Positions 1-6,443 of a stretch of 8,289 bases of DNA are shown here, in pieces. A program made the position numbers and the translations under genes. Numbering within the stretch: position 1 is the first letter of the stretch; each line of letters opens with the position of its first letter. Source of the DNA: Rickettsiales bacterium (GTDB lineage Bacteria; Pseudomonadota; Alphaproteobacteria; Rickettsiales; Deianiraeaceae); assembly GCA_947424985.1 (NCBI GenBank), contig CANDYN010000044.1, forward strand, positions 1 to 8,289, read 5' to 3'. The notes beneath the pieces were generated by a model. It worked only from the letters and a program-made list of their open reading frames with translations, was not told the DNA's origin and did no database searches.

Positions 1-1070
1 AAAACAAGCTTTCCGGCGTGAGAAAAGGCGAAGCTTACGATATGAATTCCGTCTTTTCCATACGAATGTACATTTGGAATTGCAATTAGCACGATAAACC
101 CACTTAAAATCATCATAAAGGCAACAAGCAGCGGCTCAAAAGAAACAATTGTTCCTTGTTTTAAAGAGGAGTTTGATGAATTACTATTTGCAATTGCTGT
201 TGCACCGGTTCCGGAGTCTGAGGCAAATAAAATCCTTTGAAGTGAATATCCAACTATAAAAATTATTCCACCGAATTCACTTTCCAGCTTAAAAGCTTGT
301 GAAAAAATTAAAGATACAACGTCTCCCGCGTTTTTTCCATACGAGAAGAACATAATACAGCAAAGAATTATGTGCGTACAAACCATAAATGGAACAAGTT
401 TTTCTGAAACTCTTGCAACTCTATGAATTCCCCCCATTAATATTAAAAATGAGAGTGCAGCAACAATTACGCCACAAGGAATTACGTTTTCAGAATTTAC
501 AATATCATGAGTAATGAGGGATGAAATCTGATTTAATTGAAACCCGCCGGCCGCAGTATAAGCTAAAATAAAACACACCGAATAAACAATTGCAATAATT
601 TTTGCAATTTTGCCAAACTTCATGTCAGAAAGGCCTTTTGAGATATAGAAAAATGCTCCACCGCTTATAACTTTTTTATCATCTTCCGTTCTATATTTAT
701 GAGCCAAAACAACTTCTGAGAACTTGATAATTGAGAGCAGTACTGCAAAAACTGCAATCCAAAACAAAGCTCCTGCCCCTCCGATTTTAACAGCAATTGC
801 TCCACCTATAATATTTCCCATTCCAAGAGTTGAGCCAGCAGCGGACATGAAAGCTCCAAAGCCCGAAACTTCTCCTTTTTTCTTATGTTTTTTACTTGGT
901 TTAAATTTTTTGATTAAGTGAATCCAAGATCTAAAATGAATAAGTCTTAAATATAGCATCAAATATATTGCAATTCCCGTAATCAACAAGACCATTGCTG
1001 GAATTCCAAAGATTTTGAAAAATAGTATAGAATGTATAAAGCTTGATACCCTTGCAATAAAATCAATCAT
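1..1070 (-). CDS. Alanine/glycine:cation symporter (AGCS) family protein, 3' end cut off by the window
   Basis: This is a sodium-coupled small amino acid importer of the inner membrane. The ATG is at 1068-1070 and the frame stays open through 356 codons to the window edge, so roughly the last fifth to quarter of a protein usually near 450-500 residues is missing. Family landmarks appear in order: GEVSGFGAFMSAAGSTLGMG around residues 66-85 followed by NIIGG, then GGAGALFW (97-104), KFSEVVLAHKYR (116-127), GGAFFYISKGL (137-147), and GIHRVARVSEKLVPFM (214-229). Several hydrophobic helices are visible, for example 22-41, 152-172, 199-213 and 314-331. The segment that usually reads NEAGxGSAP is changed here to SDSGTGATA (285-293). 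The gene lies 83 bp downstream of carD on the same strand, with a perfect hairpin and a TTGACA in the gap. No Shine-Dalgarno sequence precedes the ATG. Substrate (alanine, glycine or another amino acid) cannot be told from the sequence. Confidence 0.9.
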   Translation of the reverse strand, partial: MIDFIARVSSFIHSILFFKIFGIPAMVLLITGIAIYLMLYLRLIHFRSWIHLIKKFKPSKKHKKKGEVSGFGAFMSAAGSTLGMGNIIGGAIAVKIGGAGALFWIAVFAVLLSIIKFSEVVLAHKYRTEDDKKVISGGAFFYISKGLSDMKFGKIAKIIAIVYSVCFILAYTAAGGFQLNQISSLITHDIVNSENVIPCGVIVAALSFLILMGGIHRVARVSEKLVPFMVCTHIILCCIMFFSYGKNAGDVVSLIFSQAFKLESEFGGIIFIVGYSLQRILFASDSGTGATAIANSNSSNSSLKQGTIVSFEPLLVAFMMILSGFIVLIAIPNVHSYGKDGIHIVSFAFSHAGKLV

Positions 1071-1078
1071 TATAAACA

Positions 1079-1117
1079 AAAATTTATTCAATAAATATTC
1101 ATTATTGAATAAATTTT
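1079..1117. repeat. Perfect 16-bp inverted repeat (hairpin) between carD and the AGCS symporter gene
   Basis: The left arm AAAATTTATTCAATAA (1079-1094) and right arm TTATTGAATAAATTTT (1102-1117) are exact reverse complements around a 7-base centre. The repeat begins 2 bp downstream of a TTGACA hexamer and ends 8 bp before the symporter ATG on the minus strand. It could be a repressor operator covering the promoter, a hairpin in the symporter leader, or a weak AT-only terminator of carD with a short T-run after it. The stem holds only two G-C pairs, which argues against a strong intrinsic terminator. Confidence 0.6.
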
Positions 1118-1125
1118 ATTGTCAA
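1097..1125 (-). promoter_or_regulatory. Candidate promoter of the AGCS symporter gene
   Basis: On the minus strand an exact TTGACA lies at 1120-1125. With a 17-bp spacer the -10 would be ATGAAT at 1097-1102, a poor match (3 of 6) that falls over the centre of the perfect inverted repeat. The -35 is convincing and the -10 is not. The overlap would suit an operator placed over the promoter. Confidence 0.35.
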
Positions 1126-1153
1126 GGGTAAATCAAGTGAGAAATTAAGCCAA

Positions 1154-1795
1154 TTATCTTCCAAGATCGGCAAATAATTTGTCTTCGTCGAACTCATCAA
1201 GGTTTTCAATATCATCGAATTCTGTATCAAATTCGCTATCTTGGGTTTTCACTTGCTTTGCTCTTAAAATATCAATTATTTCCTTTTCCATTTCATCATA
1301 AGCTTTTCCAAAAACAACCGAAAGCTCTTGCGTTACAATATCAAGTGCTTTTTTGTATTTTGATCTTTCGGTATATGATTTACTTGCATCGATTGAGCAG
1401 GAAAATGCATCTCTTGCAACTTCGGATGCACTACTTAGCACGCCGGAATGTATTTTTGCATCATATTCTTGCATTTTCTTATTCCAAAGACCCTTTTGAT
1501 ATTTTGGTGGCTTGGTAAAAATTTCCATAACTTTTTCAGCAACTTGCTTTGTTACGATTTTCCGGATTCCGGATTCAATATAACGACTTTCTGGTATCAT
1601 AGTTTCCAAGTTATCGGCCTCAAAACGAACTTTAAAAAAAGATTGGGTTTGTCCATCAACTTCTATTTCCGCTTTTCCACAAAATTTTCCAACTCCATGC
1701 GGCGGCAAGACGACGTAATCTCCTTCTTGAAGTACATTTAGTTTAATAACTTTTTGCTCCAATGGTTGCAACGGTTTGGTTTCTACTTTTGACAT
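1154..1795 (-). CDS. carD: CarD/CdnL-type RNA polymerase-binding transcription regulator
   Basis: CarD binds the beta subunit of RNA polymerase and stabilises open promoter complexes. The 213-residue protein has the Tudor-like RNAP-interaction domain near residues 22-75 (EGDYVVLPPHGVGKF, with the usual GDYVVxPxHGVG pattern). A helical C-terminal domain follows, with the conserved tryptophan W104 in GLWNKKMQEYDAKIHSG and then SEVARDAF (124-131) and SYTERSKYKKALD (140-152). The last 30 or so residues form an acidic tail rich in Asp and Glu, longer than the family core needs. The frame extends 18 codons upstream to 1849, but I chose the ATG at 1793-1795 because a good promoter (TTGACA, 17 bp, TATTGT) lies inside that extension and would start transcription downstream of the longer start. 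No Shine-Dalgarno sequence is seen. dedA is divergent from it across 125 bp. Confidence 0.95.
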   Translation of the reverse strand: MSKVETKPLQPLEQKVIKLNVLQEGDYVVLPPHGVGKFCGKAEIEVDGQTQSFFKVRFEADNLETMIPESRYIESGIRKIVTKQVAEKVMEIFTKPPKYQKGLWNKKMQEYDAKIHSGVLSSASEVARDAFSCSIDASKSYTERSKYKKALDIVTQELSVVFGKAYDEMEKEIIDILRAKQVKTQDSEFDTEFDDIENLDEFDEDKLFADLGR

Positions 1796-1816
1796 ATTAT
1801 AACTAACTAATATCAC

Positions 1817-1845
1817 ACAATACCATATTTTACAAACCTTGTCAA
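1817..1845 (-). promoter_or_regulatory. Promoter of carD
   Basis: On the minus strand, -35 TTGACA (1840-1845) and -10 TATTGT (1817-1822) are separated by exactly 17 bp. Transcription would start near 1810, giving a leader of about 15 bases before the ATG at 1795. This is the best sigma-70-like promoter in the window. Confidence 0.65.
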
Positions 1846-1920
1846 GCAATTAATTTATTATTTTGTTGATTTTTGAAATTATCATATTACTTAACAGTGA
1901 CGCACTTTTTTTGTTAGTAA

Positions 1921-2571
1921 ATGGATCTTGAAATGATAGCAAAGTCTGTATTTACGGCACTTGAACATCTTGGGTATATCGGAATCATAGGCATTATGGC
2001 AATTGAGAGCACGATCTTGCCTGTAATAATCCCAAGTGAGATATTTTTGGTTACTTATGGCGTTTTGGCATATAAAGGTGAAATGAATCTATTTCTTGTA
2101 ATTGGGTCTGCAAGTCTTGGGATTTTACTTGGATCATTTATAAATTACTATATGGCAGCATGGCTTGGGCGTGCTTTTTTACATAAATATGGAAAATATG
2201 TTTTTTTATCCGAAGAAAGACTCATTCATTGGGAAGAGGTATTTTTGAGATATAGTAAATTTGTAATATTTATTGGAAGATTTATTCCAATTCCTGCTGT
2301 AAAACACATTGTAACAATTCCTGCCGGCTTGAGCAGAATGGACGTTAAAGTATTTGCGTTTTTAACAACCCTTGGGGGGGCAATATTTTCCGCAATGGTT
2401 GTTGGGTTTGGATATTGGTTTGGAAAAAGAACAGAGGTTCTTGAAAATTTCTCTGCAATAATTAGAACTTTTATTTATGCGTTTGTGGTAGTTTCAATCA
2501 TATTTTACATATTATATAAAATATATAATACATTTATGAAGAATACTCAAAAAAAAGTTCTTGATTATTAA
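1921..2571 (+). CDS. DedA-family (SNARE-associated/VTT domain) integral membrane protein
   Basis: DedA proteins are inner-membrane transporters; members have been linked to recycling of undecaprenyl phosphate or other lipids and to envelope homeostasis. The 216-residue length is typical. The first re-entrant segment carries acidic residues at E29 (in AIESTILP) and E40 (in IPSEIF), matching the two acidic positions found essential in E. coli members. The second has GRFIP (119-123) and IPAGLSRM (133-140). The usual second arginine of the GRFxPGxR motif is not in place: the sequence reads GRFIPIPAVKHI, two residues longer, with K128 as nearest basic residue. Hydrophobic helices are clear near 19-37, 55-75, 143-167 and 184-200, with a basic C-terminal tail. 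No Shine-Dalgarno sequence precedes the ATG; a second ATG lies four codons downstream. A possible promoter (TTGTTG at 1863, TATTAC at 1885) is weak. nusB follows after 42 bp on the same strand. Confidence 0.9.
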   Translation: MDLEMIAKSVFTALEHLGYIGIIGIMAIESTILPVIIPSEIFLVTYGVLAYKGEMNLFLVIGSASLGILLGSFINYYMAAWLGRAFLHKYGKYVFLSEERLIHWEEVFLRYSKFVIFIGRFIPIPAVKHIVTIPAGLSRMDVKVFAFLTTLGGAIFSAMVVGFGYWFGKRTEVLENFSAIIRTFIYAFVVVSIIFYILYKIYNTFMKNTQKKVLDY

Positions 2572-2591
2572 AAATATACGAGATATATTTT
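2571..2591. repeat. Small AT-rich hairpin between the dedA-family gene and nusB
   Basis: AAAATATA (2571-2578) and TATATTTT (2584-2591) are exact reverse complements around the 5-base loop CGAGA. The hairpin starts on the last base of the upstream stop codon. The right arm ends in a T-run, so it might reduce read-through into nusB, but a stem with no G-C pair is too weak to call a terminator. Confidence 0.3.
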
Positions 2592-2613
2592 CTTGAGATT
2601 TAGAAAAAGGAGC

Positions 2614-3303
2614 ATGAAATATGAAGGGGTAAAGATTTCTTTTAACAAAACAACATCAGACACGGGCGATATCTCAAAATTTGAATTTCCAAGACTCGAT
2701 GTTAGGAATGATGGTGAGAAAAAAGCACTTTTTGAAAGAAGGATAACACACAGAATAAGGCTTTCTCGCATGGCTTGCGTTCAGGCGCTTTATATGTCAA
2801 TAATTAACATTGCGTCTTCAAAGCTAAGTAATAAAACGCAAAGATCTCTTTTTGATTTGTCAGATGAGGAAGTAAGACCCGAGATTTTCTGCAGAAGTGT
2901 AATTTATGTATATAAAAATTATATTTTAGGGAAAAAATCTTATGGGGATAATATAAAAAATAAAAGAATTGACGAAAAATTTTTATTTGATGTGGTTGAA
3001 TTTGCACATGAAAATGCCAAAATAATAGATAAATATATTTCAAAACATTTATCATTAAAATGGGACATTGAAAATCTTGATTTTACCATTAAAGCAATCT
3101 TAAGATGTGCAATTGCTGAAAGTATGATATTTCCAAGTATTGAAACTGCAATTTTAACGAGTGAATATACAAATCTTGCAACATATTTTTTCTCAGGGAA
3201 ACAAGTTGGATTTGTAAATGGCGTTCTCCATTCTTATTGCAATGAAAGAAGGAACGAAAGAAGAAATCAGCCCGAAAAGGAAGAACAAGAAAGACGCATT
3301 TAG
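2614..3303 (+). CDS. nusB: Transcription antitermination factor NusB, with extended N- and C-termini
   Basis: NusB binds the boxA element of nascent rRNA together with NusE (ribosomal protein S10) and supports antitermination of rRNA operons. The NusB fold signature is present: RIRLSRMACVQALY (47-60), where the family has R-x-x-A-R-x-x-A-x-Q-x-L-Y, then W150-DIENLDFTIKAILRCAIAE (to 169), the TAILTSEYTNLATYF region (178-192) and GFVNGVLHS (199-207). At 229 residues it is much longer than the usual 130-170: about 45 residues precede the core, and a charged tail with NERRNERRN (210-218) follows it. I chose the ATG at 2614; a TTG at 2593 in the same frame would add 7 residues. An AAGGAG (2607-2612) lies only 1 base before the ATG, too near for normal use, so the start is not settled. 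Its 3' end converges on the prepilin-like gene with 33 bp between stops. Confidence 0.85.
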   Translation: MKYEGVKISFNKTTSDTGDISKFEFPRLDVRNDGEKKALFERRITHRIRLSRMACVQALYMSIINIASSKLSNKTQRSLFDLSDEEVRPEIFCRSVIYVYKNYILGKKSYGDNIKNKRIDEKFLFDVVEFAHENAKIIDKYISKHLSLKWDIENLDFTIKAILRCAIAESMIFPSIETAILTSEYTNLATYFFSGKQVGFVNGVLHSYCNERRNERRNQPEKEEQERRI

Positions 3304-3336
3304 ACTTAATCATTCAAAATAAAACCTCTTGATAAA

Positions 3337-4497
3337 CTAGACATTATCAGGTGAAAGCCCTCTGAAGACAACAACGCAACCCATATATTTATTGTCAAGC
3401 TTGCTATCATTATATTCCGCATCAAGCAAGTCTTGAGTTGTTAAGGTTGTTATCGGCGTTAGTGTCGCAGTAGAAATAGCCGCTCCACTATGTTTTAGCG
3501 TAAAGCAATTACTATCAGTCCAGTTTCCTTGATTGGCGGTTACTCTTCCTTTTATGTTTGAACCAGAACCAAGACCAAAGGGTCTTCCATCATCAATTTT
3601 TTCATCAATCGCTCGAGTAAGTTCCGGCGATAAAGCACCGACACCATCATTTGAAGCACCGCCGGCTATAGGAAGATAACTTGATATATCTTTTGTTGAC
3701 CCAGCACCAATAGAAACGCTGCTATATCTAAATAGCGTTAGAAGTGGCTGATTTTTATAATGTTGATTCCAATATGCTTTATATGCATCAAATGCAACCG
3801 GAAATAACCCGGTTGGACCCGCCGCGGCAGTAGGTGCCAGATTACCAGTACCAGGCGTTATCGCTGGATAAGTTTCCTTAACATAGCCAAATCTAGCTCT
3901 ATTTTGGTCAGATTTAAAAACGTTGAAAACCCAGGCTAGTTTTGAATCAAACTTTGCTTTAGGATACCATTTATTTGTCACAACTGCTCCGAAAGAATCC
4001 TGGGTGGTACACCTTGAAGTCGTACTCGTTGTATCAACATCGTATCCTTTAAGATATCCGGCTTGAGAAAGTTGCGAAAAGACTAAAAAAGACTCTCCAT
4101 TTAATATCCCACCTTCAACCCCGGTAGAATCATTATTTCCATCGGCTTGTTTATAATTGTACATCAATCCAACTTCTCCATTTCCGTATGCATTTTTTAC
4201 ACAACTTCCAGCAGTTTGTGTATTTTGCGTAGCCGTTGCAACGTTCGAGTTCATCATACTCGGAGTTTTGTTAATTGCATCATAAGGAATATCTCCTGGC
4301 CAATACCCAAGCTGGCTTCTAAAATTAATTACGGCTTCCATAATTGTTTGCATTTCATTGACAATTTTAGTTTGCTTTGCAGAAGATACGAGCAAAGTCC
4401 CGCCAACAAAAGCAATGATTACCAGTATCACTATTACCAATAACACTATCAGTAGTTCTATTGTTAAAAAAAGACCTTTCTTTGATGAGTTTTTCAT
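3337..4497 (-). CDS. Large type IV prepilin-like protein (orphan pilin or pseudopilin)
   Basis: The 386-residue protein has a short basic leader (MKNSSKKG), then a prepilin-type hydrophobic helix with the family glutamate (FLTIELLIVLLVIVILV, 10-26). A segment INFRSQLGYWPGDIP (57-71) follows, which fits large pilin-like proteins with the xPGDIP motif. A cleaved product would be inserted in the inner membrane and possibly assembled into a pilus or type II secretion pseudopilus. The leader is odd: the glycine (G8) is separated from F10 by L9, so either the glycine is at -2 relative to the usual Phe+1/Glu+5 spacing, or cleavage after G8 leaves Glu at +6. Four cysteines (99, 163, 331, 374) could form disulfides outside the membrane. 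IDEKIDDGRPFG (297-308) resembles a motif I associate with this pilin group. No prepilin peptidase, ATPase or secretin gene is nearby. Its base composition looks less AT-rich than its neighbours. Confidence 0.8.
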   Translation of the reverse strand: MKNSSKKGLFLTIELLIVLLVIVILVIIAFVGGTLLVSSAKQTKIVNEMQTIMEAVINFRSQLGYWPGDIPYDAINKTPSMMNSNVATATQNTQTAGSCVKNAYGNGEVGLMYNYKQADGNNDSTGVEGGILNGESFLVFSQLSQAGYLKGYDVDTTSTTSRCTTQDSFGAVVTNKWYPKAKFDSKLAWVFNVFKSDQNRARFGYVKETYPAITPGTGNLAPTAAAGPTGLFPVAFDAYKAYWNQHYKNQPLLTLFRYSSVSIGAGSTKDISSYLPIAGGASNDGVGALSPELTRAIDEKIDDGRPFGLGSGSNIKGRVTANQGNWTDSNCFTLKHSGAAISTATLTPITTLTTQDLLDAEYNDSKLDNKYMGCVVVFRGLSPDNV

Positions 4498-4520
4498 ATA
4501 TTAATATTGAAAATCACAAA

Positions 4521-4548
4521 ATCCTATTTTTCATTTAATTAATGTCAA
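4521..4548 (-). promoter_or_regulatory. Promoter of the prepilin-like gene, overlapping the xseA stop codon
   Basis: On the minus strand, -35 TTGACA (4543-4548) and -10 TAGGAT (4521-4526) are 16 bp apart. The TGA inside the -35 hexamer is the xseA stop codon (4545-4547). Transcription would start near 4514, about 17 bases before the ATG, so the pilin gene can be expressed separately from xseA. Confidence 0.5.
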
Positions 4549-5861
4549 GTTTTATCTTGAAAAAAGATCTCAGTCTCGCCATCTTGCATTTTTACTTTTA
4601 AACTGTGTTCTTTTTTTAAATCTGCAATTGTTCTAATAACCCTTCCATCTCTACCAAGAATGATTGAATATCCCCTTTTTAAAGCTTCACGAGGACTTGA
4701 AGACTTTATTTTTTGGAAAATATTTTCTAAGTTTACTTCCTTTTTTGCCAAATATTCATTTGATTTCTGTCCAATATATGTTAAATTTTCGCATGCCACT
4801 TTACTTTTGTTATCAATATTTGCATTAAAATCTCGCTTAATTTTTAAAATTAAAAATGATATAATATTTCCCTTTTCAGAAATTTTTAAATACGCATTTT
4901 TTATGAAATACTTTAGTGAATTTTGTGATATTTTTAGAAAATTATTGTATTGATTGATTCTTTGTTCAAAATTATTACGAAAAGATGATACTAAATCTAA
5001 AAATACCTGTGCAGTATCCAACTTCTCTTTAGCTCTAACTTCAAGTTTTGCTTTATTTAATAAAATCTCACTCAATATTTCGCTTTTTGTAGGAAATATC
5101 AAGCTTGCTGCATGAGTTGGCGTCGATGCTCTGATATCTGAAACAAAATCGCAAAGTGTAAAATCTGTTTCGTGTCCAATTGCAGATACGATTGGAATCT
5201 TGCAGTCAAATATTCGCTTTATCAACATCGAGTCGTTAAAGCAAAATAAATCTTCAAAGCTACCGCCTCCTCGTGCTATTAAAATTAAATCAAATCCATT
5301 GTTTTCAAAATAGTCAATCCCGGCAATTATTTGTCTTGGCGAATCTTCTCCTTGAACAGAGGCGTTATAAATCAATAAACTTTCACCGAATTTATCCTCC
5401 ATTTTTGAACATATATCGTGAATTACCGCTCCACTTTCCGACGTTATCAATCCAACTCTTTTCGGAAATCTTGGAAGTGTTTTCTTATGTTGCTCATCAA
5501 AATACCCAAGTTTTTTCATTTCTTCTTTTCTTTCGTTAAAAAGCCTCATCATGTCTCCAAGTCCATCAAGTTTTATCGTTTGAACTTGTAACTGATATTG
5601 CGATCTTTCTTGATAACAGGTTAATTTTCCATACGCAACAATGCTCATTCCATTTTCAATCCTTACTGATAGTGTTTTCGCAATAAACGCAAAACATATT
5701 GCATTTACCATAGCGGATTCATCTTTTAAACTGAAATGGATATGTCCAAGGGAGGACCTTGAGACATTTGAAACTTCGCCTTTAATTGCAACTTGCCCAA
5801 AAGTCTTTATAAGGGTTCCTGAGATTGCAGATGAAATATCGCTTACTGACCAAATATGCAA
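4545..5861 (-). CDS. xseA: Exodeoxyribonuclease VII large subunit
   Basis: XseA is the catalytic subunit of the cytoplasmic single-strand-specific exonuclease VII, which works with several copies of the small subunit XseB in repair and in removing single-stranded DNA. The 438 residues cover the whole family. There is an N-terminal OB-fold (IKGEVSN at 26-32, LGHIHFSLKD at 38-47), then LPRFPKRVGLITSESGAVIHD (129-149). The catalytic region has ARGGGSFEDL (196-205), AIGHETDFTL (227-236) and DIRASTPTHAA (242-252). A long AT-rich coiled-coil stretch follows, and the C-terminal segment contains SPREALKRGYSIIL. No ATG is in frame near the expected N-terminus; TTG at 5859-5861 begins LHIWSVSDISSAI, which lines up with the usual start of the family, and an in-frame stop lies 17 codons upstream. 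TTG is therefore the likely start. xseB is not in this window. Confidence 0.95.
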   Translation of the reverse strand: MHIWSVSDISSAISGTLIKTFGQVAIKGEVSNVSRSSLGHIHFSLKDESAMVNAICFAFIAKTLSVRIENGMSIVAYGKLTCYQERSQYQLQVQTIKLDGLGDMMRLFNERKEEMKKLGYFDEQHKKTLPRFPKRVGLITSESGAVIHDICSKMEDKFGESLLIYNASVQGEDSPRQIIAGIDYFENNGFDLILIARGGGSFEDLFCFNDSMLIKRIFDCKIPIVSAIGHETDFTLCDFVSDIRASTPTHAASLIFPTKSEILSEILLNKAKLEVRAKEKLDTAQVFLDLVSSFRNNFEQRINQYNNFLKISQNSLKYFIKNAYLKISEKGNIISFLILKIKRDFNANIDNKSKVACENLTYIGQKSNEYLAKKEVNLENIFQKIKSSSPREALKRGYSIILGRDGRVIRTIADLKKEHSLKVKMQDGETEIFFQDKT

Positions 5862-5894
5862 GATTTTTTCAAATATTTTAAACGTAAAACCAAA

Positions 5895-5922
5895 AATATA
5901 AAAAGCAATTTACTTCAGTCTA
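5895..5922 (-). promoter_or_regulatory. Candidate promoter of xseA
   Basis: On the minus strand TAGACT (5917-5922) and TATATT (5895-5900) are 16 bp apart, each a partial match to the sigma-70 consensus. Transcription would start about 27 bases before the TTG start codon. In so AT-rich a region chance matches are common. Confidence 0.3.
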
Positions 5923-5924
5923 AT

Positions 5925-5953
5925 TTCTTAAATTCTGCTTGACTTTTTATAAT
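5925..5953 (+). promoter_or_regulatory. Candidate promoter of the DUF1640-like gene and trhO
   Basis: An exact TATAAT lies at 5948-5953, with a weak TTCTTA 17 bp upstream (5925-5930). It would place transcription start near 5960, about 25 bases before the first ATG. A TTGACT at 5939-5944 is a better -35 on its own but has no good -10 at the right distance. The site is back to back with the xseA promoter candidate. Confidence 0.3.
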
Positions 5954-5984
5954 TTATATATTTTTCTAAACTCATATTGCCTAT

Positions 5985-6443
5985 ATGTATATGCAAATCA
6001 TCAATAAACCGTTTGATACACATGCTTTTGTTAAAGCATTTGTTTTTGCGAAAACCGATACAGACAAAGCTGAGATGCTCGCTGATACGATTGCGGAGAT
6101 TAAAAATGAAGCAAGTATTAAAGTAGAGGAAAAATTTGAACAAGCTAAAGACGAACTTGCAACAAAAAGAGATATTAAAGAGTTGGAGCTCAGTACAAAA
6201 AGAGATATTAAAGAGTTGGAGCTCAACATTAAAGCATTAGAGACAAACATGAAACGCGATATCACGGCGTTAGAGTTTAGTACCAAAAGGGAGATCGAGA
6301 CGCTAAGAATGTCGGCAAAAAATGATCTTGATATTGCAATCAGGGATTTAACGATTAAAATGTATATTACTGTTGGCGGATTAGGTTTTTTTATGGCCAC
6401 CATAATGCTTGGCGTTTTACCATTTATCTTGAAAACAAAATGA
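5985..6443 (+). CDS. DUF1640/CCDC90-like coiled-coil protein with C-terminal membrane anchor
   Basis: The 152-residue protein shows the head-neck-stalk-anchor plan of the bacterial relatives of mitochondrial MCUR1/CCDC90B. A head begins with the family-like NKPFDTHAFVKAFV (7-20), then comes a helix DKAEMLADTIAEIKNEA (27-43) and a coiled-coil stalk (about 48-125). A single membrane helix (about 126-149, MYITVGGLGFF onward) ends in LKTK. The stalk contains two exact copies of an 11-residue unit (KRDIKELEL at 61-69 and 72-80), followed by looser ones spaced 11 or 18 residues apart, fitting hendecad-type coils. The bulk is probably cytoplasmic because the only membrane segment is C-terminal. The function of bacterial members is not established. 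Start may be the first ATG or the one two codons on (5991). Its TGA overlaps the first ATG of trhO (ATGA), suggesting translational coupling. Confidence 0.8.
   Translation: MYMQIINKPFDTHAFVKAFVFAKTDTDKAEMLADTIAEIKNEASIKVEEKFEQAKDELATKRDIKELELSTKRDIKELELNIKALETNMKRDITALEFSTKREIETLRMSAKNDLDIAIRDLTIKMYITVGGLGFFMATIMLGVLPFILKTK
6162..6225 (+). repeat. Two exact 31-bp direct repeats with 33-bp period
   Basis: Positions 6162-6192 and 6195-6225 are identical over 31 bases (each starts ACAAAAAGAGATATTAAAG). The period of 33 bases equals 11 codons, so copy-number change keeps the frame and lengthens or shortens the coiled-coil stalk of the DUF1640-like protein. Identity at third codon positions points to recent duplication or conversion. 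Confidence 0.85.

Noticed and set aside
724..921. 65-codon plus-strand frame inside the symporter gene
   Set aside because: Pro/Ala/Ile-rich complement of the symporter coding strand, with no promoter or family likeness.
1796..1849. An 18-codon N-terminal extension of carD starting at 1849
   Set aside because: The carD promoter hexamers lie inside it (1817-1845), so a transcript from that promoter would lack the upstream start; the extension also has no similarity to the family N-terminus.
3322..3352. Hairpin between the nusB and prepilin stops (TGATAA...TTATCA) as a terminator
   Set aside because: Only six A-T-rich pairs, overlapping the prepilin stop codon; a T-rich stretch follows on the minus strand but the stem is too weak to call.
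4147..4443. 98-codon plus-strand frame opposite the prepilin leader
   Set aside because: Shadow of the prepilin-like gene; the opposite frame has the hydrophobic helix and pilin motifs.
5981..6403. 140-codon open frame on the minus strand opposite the DUF1640-like gene
   Set aside because: Its Ser/Leu/Asn-rich repeats are the mirror of the coiled-coil repeat on the plus strand, which has family similarity and couples to trhO.
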